Source: Levilactobacillus enshiensis (GTDB lineage: Bacteria > Bacillota > Bacilli > Lactobacillales > Lactobacillaceae). From it: DNA of 64,000 nt. Where the stretch lies: the NCBI RefSeq assembly GCF_007115095.1, contig NZ_SULH01000005.1, positions 1 through 64,000 on the forward strand, in the 5' to 3' direction. Position 1 is the stretch's first letter. Each line of letters opens with the position of its first letter. The notes beneath the pieces were generated by a model. That model made no database searches. It saw only the letters and a program-made list of their open reading frames with translations, and had not been told where the DNA came from. Positions 62,094-64,000 of this stretch are shown here, one piece after another. Both the position numbers and the translations under genes were made by a program.

Positions 62094-63533
62094 TTAACGC
62101 CCGTTAGCCGCCATCGTTGCGGAAGTAGCGCTATTGTCATTCGTAGATGGCAGGCGCTTCAACCCCACGCCAGTGAACCCACTGAGAATGGAGAAGACTG
62201 GTGAGAAGAGACTGAAGAAACAGAATGGCAGGTATGCCAGCGTGGCTACGCCCAACGTGTTGGCAGCGAAGACGGCCGCAACCCCCCAAGGAACCAAGTA
62301 GTTAATGACGGTCCCACCATCTTCAAGCACCCGGCTCAAGGCTAAGTTGTCGAGGCCTTTGTCATTAAAGGTTTGCTTGAACGCTTTCCCTGGTAGGATA
62401 ACGGAGAGGTACTGTTCCCCAACAAAGATGTTGACACCGATTCCGGAAAGAATAGCCGCCGTGACCAAGGACCCGTTTCCCTTAAGCCGTTTAGCCAATG
62501 GCACCATGGCCGTTTGAATAATGTTAAATTTCATCAAGAGACCACCCAGCGTCAACGTTAGGATAATCAGGGAGACCGTTGACATCATGGCACTGATCCC
62601 ACCACGACTCAGCAAGGCATCAACACTCCCGTTACCCGTCTTGGATACAAAGCCCGTTTCAATCATCGTGGCCACGCTGCTCAAAGACGTTGATGGCTTT
62701 TCGATGAAGAGCATCACGATCCCCAAACCGACGTTTAACAGCAACGTTTCAATGGCAGGAATCTTCCGCCAAGCACAGACGAACATCACGATGATGGGTA
62801 AGGCCGCCCACCAAGTAATGGAGAAGTTGGCGTTTAACGTCGCCACCGTTGCGTTGATTTTGCCCATGGCGTTGGCATCGGAAGAACCGGTCCCCAGGAT
62901 GAAGTAAAGCACCAGGGAGACCACGAAGGCGGGAATCGTCGACCACATTAAGTTTTTAATATGCGCAAATAGTTCGGATTCAGCAATGGCAGAAGCCAGG
63001 TTCGTCGAGTCGGACAGTGGTGACGTCTTGTCCCCGAAAATAGCCCCGGAGATGATGGCCCCAGCAACTAAGGCGGGGTTGAAGCCCATCGTGGTTCCCA
63101 TCCCAAACAACGCAATTCCAATCGTGGAGATGATGGTAAAGGCACTCCCGATAGAGGTGCCGACGATGGCACAGACCAGGAAGACGGATGGCACGAACCA
63201 TTGGGCAGAGATTAAATGGAACCCAAAGACCATCATGGATGGAATGATTCCGGCGGCGATCCAGACACTGATCAGTGCCCCAATCAGCAGGAAGATGAAG
63301 ATGGGAATGATTCCCGTCTTGATGCCATCGATAATGCCGTCATGAATCGTATCCCAGTCGGCCCCACGGACCTTCGCCCACAGAATAACCAAGGCAATGA
63401 CTAATAACACGGGGGTAGTTGGGGATAAGCCAAACTTGATGACCCCAGTTCCCATGATGACTAACATCGCCAATAAAACAATAATTGCTTCGCCAAATTT
63501 AACTGGCTTGACCGCTTTCTCTTGATTTTTCAT
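62094..63533 (-). CDS. nhaC: Na+/H+ antiporter NhaC-family transporter
   Basis: About 479 residues and 11 or so hydrophobic segments. GIKTGIIPIFIFLLIGALISVWIAAG, the conserved AGAIISGAIFGDKTSPLSDSTNLAS and LSGIGVNIFVGEQYLSVILPG are typical of NhaC. In several Firmicutes a NhaC-like gene lies behind a Tyr T-box and is thought to move an amino acid instead of Na+; that may apply here because a T-box leads the gene. AAGAGGAG lies 8 bases before the ATG at 63533. Confidence 0.9.
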   Translation of the reverse strand: MKNQEKAVKPVKFGEAIIVLLAMLVIMGTGVIKFGLSPTTPVLLVIALVILWAKVRGADWDTIHDGIIDGIKTGIIPIFIFLLIGALISVWIAAGIIPSMMVFGFHLISAQWFVPSVFLVCAIVGTSIGSAFTIISTIGIALFGMGTTMGFNPALVAGAIISGAIFGDKTSPLSDSTNLASAIAESELFAHIKNLMWSTIPAFVVSLVLYFILGTGSSDANAMGKINATVATLNANFSITWWAALPIIVMFVCAWRKIPAIETLLLNVGLGIVMLFIEKPSTSLSSVATMIETGFVSKTGNGSVDALLSRGGISAMMSTVSLIILTLTLGGLLMKFNIIQTAMVPLAKRLKGNGSLVTAAILSGIGVNIFVGEQYLSVILPGKAFKQTFNDKGLDNLALSRVLEDGGTVINYLVPWGVAAVFAANTLGVATLAYLPFCFFSLFSPVFSILSGFTGVGLKRLPSTNDNSATSATMAANGR

Positions 63534-63567
63534 TTGAATCGCTCCTCTTTTATGCCAAAATTTATGT

Positions 63568-63832
63568 AGAAAAAAATCGTCCCCGTTGCATGTTCTGCAA
63601 CAGGGACGATTTGATTTAAACCGTGGTACCACCCAGCTTGAGCCACTGGTTCTAGACCCAGTAACTCCACTCACTAGAAGGTAACGGCTCTAGTTATTCT
63701 CCGCCTGGCGTACCAGGACGTTCCACTGTATTTCGACGTAATCACCCTGATCGGTTCGCAGCAACCACCGACTTTCTGACACACAGATGACACGCTACTT
63801 GGTAATGGAATTTAGCGTTCGTTATTCGATTG
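63568..63832 (-). promoter_or_regulatory. T-box leader of the NhaC-family gene
   Basis: On the minus strand GCTGGGTGGTACCACGG (about 63619-63637) is the T-box, followed by a terminator whose arms AATCGTCCC and GGGACGATT run from 63574 to 63613 with seven T. Stem I lies toward 63810 (GTCGGTGG, GAACCGAT). A UAC after GAAA near 63735 is the likely specifier, that is tyrosine, but this is uncertain. Confidence 0.85.
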
Positions 63833-63838
63833 ACATTG

Positions 63839-63867
63839 ATAATAGCACGATGAGAAAATACCGTCAA
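63839..63867 (-). promoter_or_regulatory. promoter of the T-box-antiporter unit
   Basis: TTGACG (63862-63867) and TATTAT (63839-63844) on the minus strand, spaced by 17 bases. Confidence 0.8.
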
Positions 63868-64000
63868 CCTCTAATTTATTTTTTATTATTCCGTGGCTCT
63901 GTCAGCATTTTCGACAAATCACCGGTGCGACGGTCTTGCCAGCCGTTGTCCAAGCTACTCAATTAATCGTCAAAAAAATTAATTGGCATGAAAGGCGTTA
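63868..64000. other. window edge, no gene seen
   Basis: The last 130 bases hold only A/T-rich upstream sequence and no recognisable start or structure. Confidence 0.4.

Overview
The window looks like a chromosomal segment of a heterofermentative lactobacillus, most like the Levilactobacillus group. This rests on Lactobacillaceae-type proteins throughout, strong AAGGAGG-type ribosome binding sites, roughly half GC by eye, cre and LexA boxes of Gram-positive type, TPP and T-box leaders, and a type I-E CRISPR repeat of the kind seen in lactobacilli. There is no prophage, plasmid module or rRNA/tRNA gene. The species cannot be fixed from the sequence alone.

Left part (1-21250): a stand-alone recombinase-like protein, a membrane-anchored polysaccharide deacetylase, a 3-hydroxyacyl-CoA dehydrogenase, a 30-residue membrane peptide with a perfect Shine-Dalgarno, and a large envelope protein of unknown role. 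Then comes a redox and stress cluster: NAD(P)-binding protein, MerR regulator, DUF2255 protein, LysR regulator, acetyltransferase, two aldo-keto reductases and a CoA-disulfide-reductase/rhodanese fusion. An ABC exporter, a secreted protein and a damage-inducible operon follow (UvrX-type Y-family polymerase, a small protein, YolD-like protein) behind a palindromic LexA box.

Middle part (21250-50060): a secreted 5'-nucleotidase, a SpoVB/MurJ-like flippase, a MacB-like ABC protein, the thiMDE salvage operon under a TPP riboswitch, the fetAB exporter, rlmD with an internally repeated hydrophilic tail, a DUF368 (undecaprenyl-phosphate translocase family) protein, glpK with a cre site, and a lone intact TnpB whose right end forms the last codons of a HhH-GPD glycosylase gene. 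Further on are a sedolisin-like secreted protease, a GH13 alpha-glucosidase behind a LacI-type operator, and several alpha/beta hydrolases and a phosphatase.

Right part (50060-64000): a three-repeat type I-E CRISPR remnant with leader and promoter but no cas genes. It is followed by a run of C-rich-loop hairpins that looks like a small RNA. Then come purB and, divergently, purA-guaC behind a PurR-like operator, a CPBP protease, a duplicated mntH-usp manganese uptake module facing an MntR-type regulator and sharing TTTTAGGG motifs with it, and an NhaC-family antiporter under a T-box leader.

The most unusual content is non-coding. A dispersed, modular repeat family (three long copies and at least five fragments) carries hairpins whose arms change together between copies. 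Two long copies hold a 150-bp module framed by a 14-bp inverted repeat, while a third copy shows the same site without it. A second, unrelated 160-bp structured repeat occurs twice. These, with the C-rich-loop RNA candidate, are the best leads for something undescribed.
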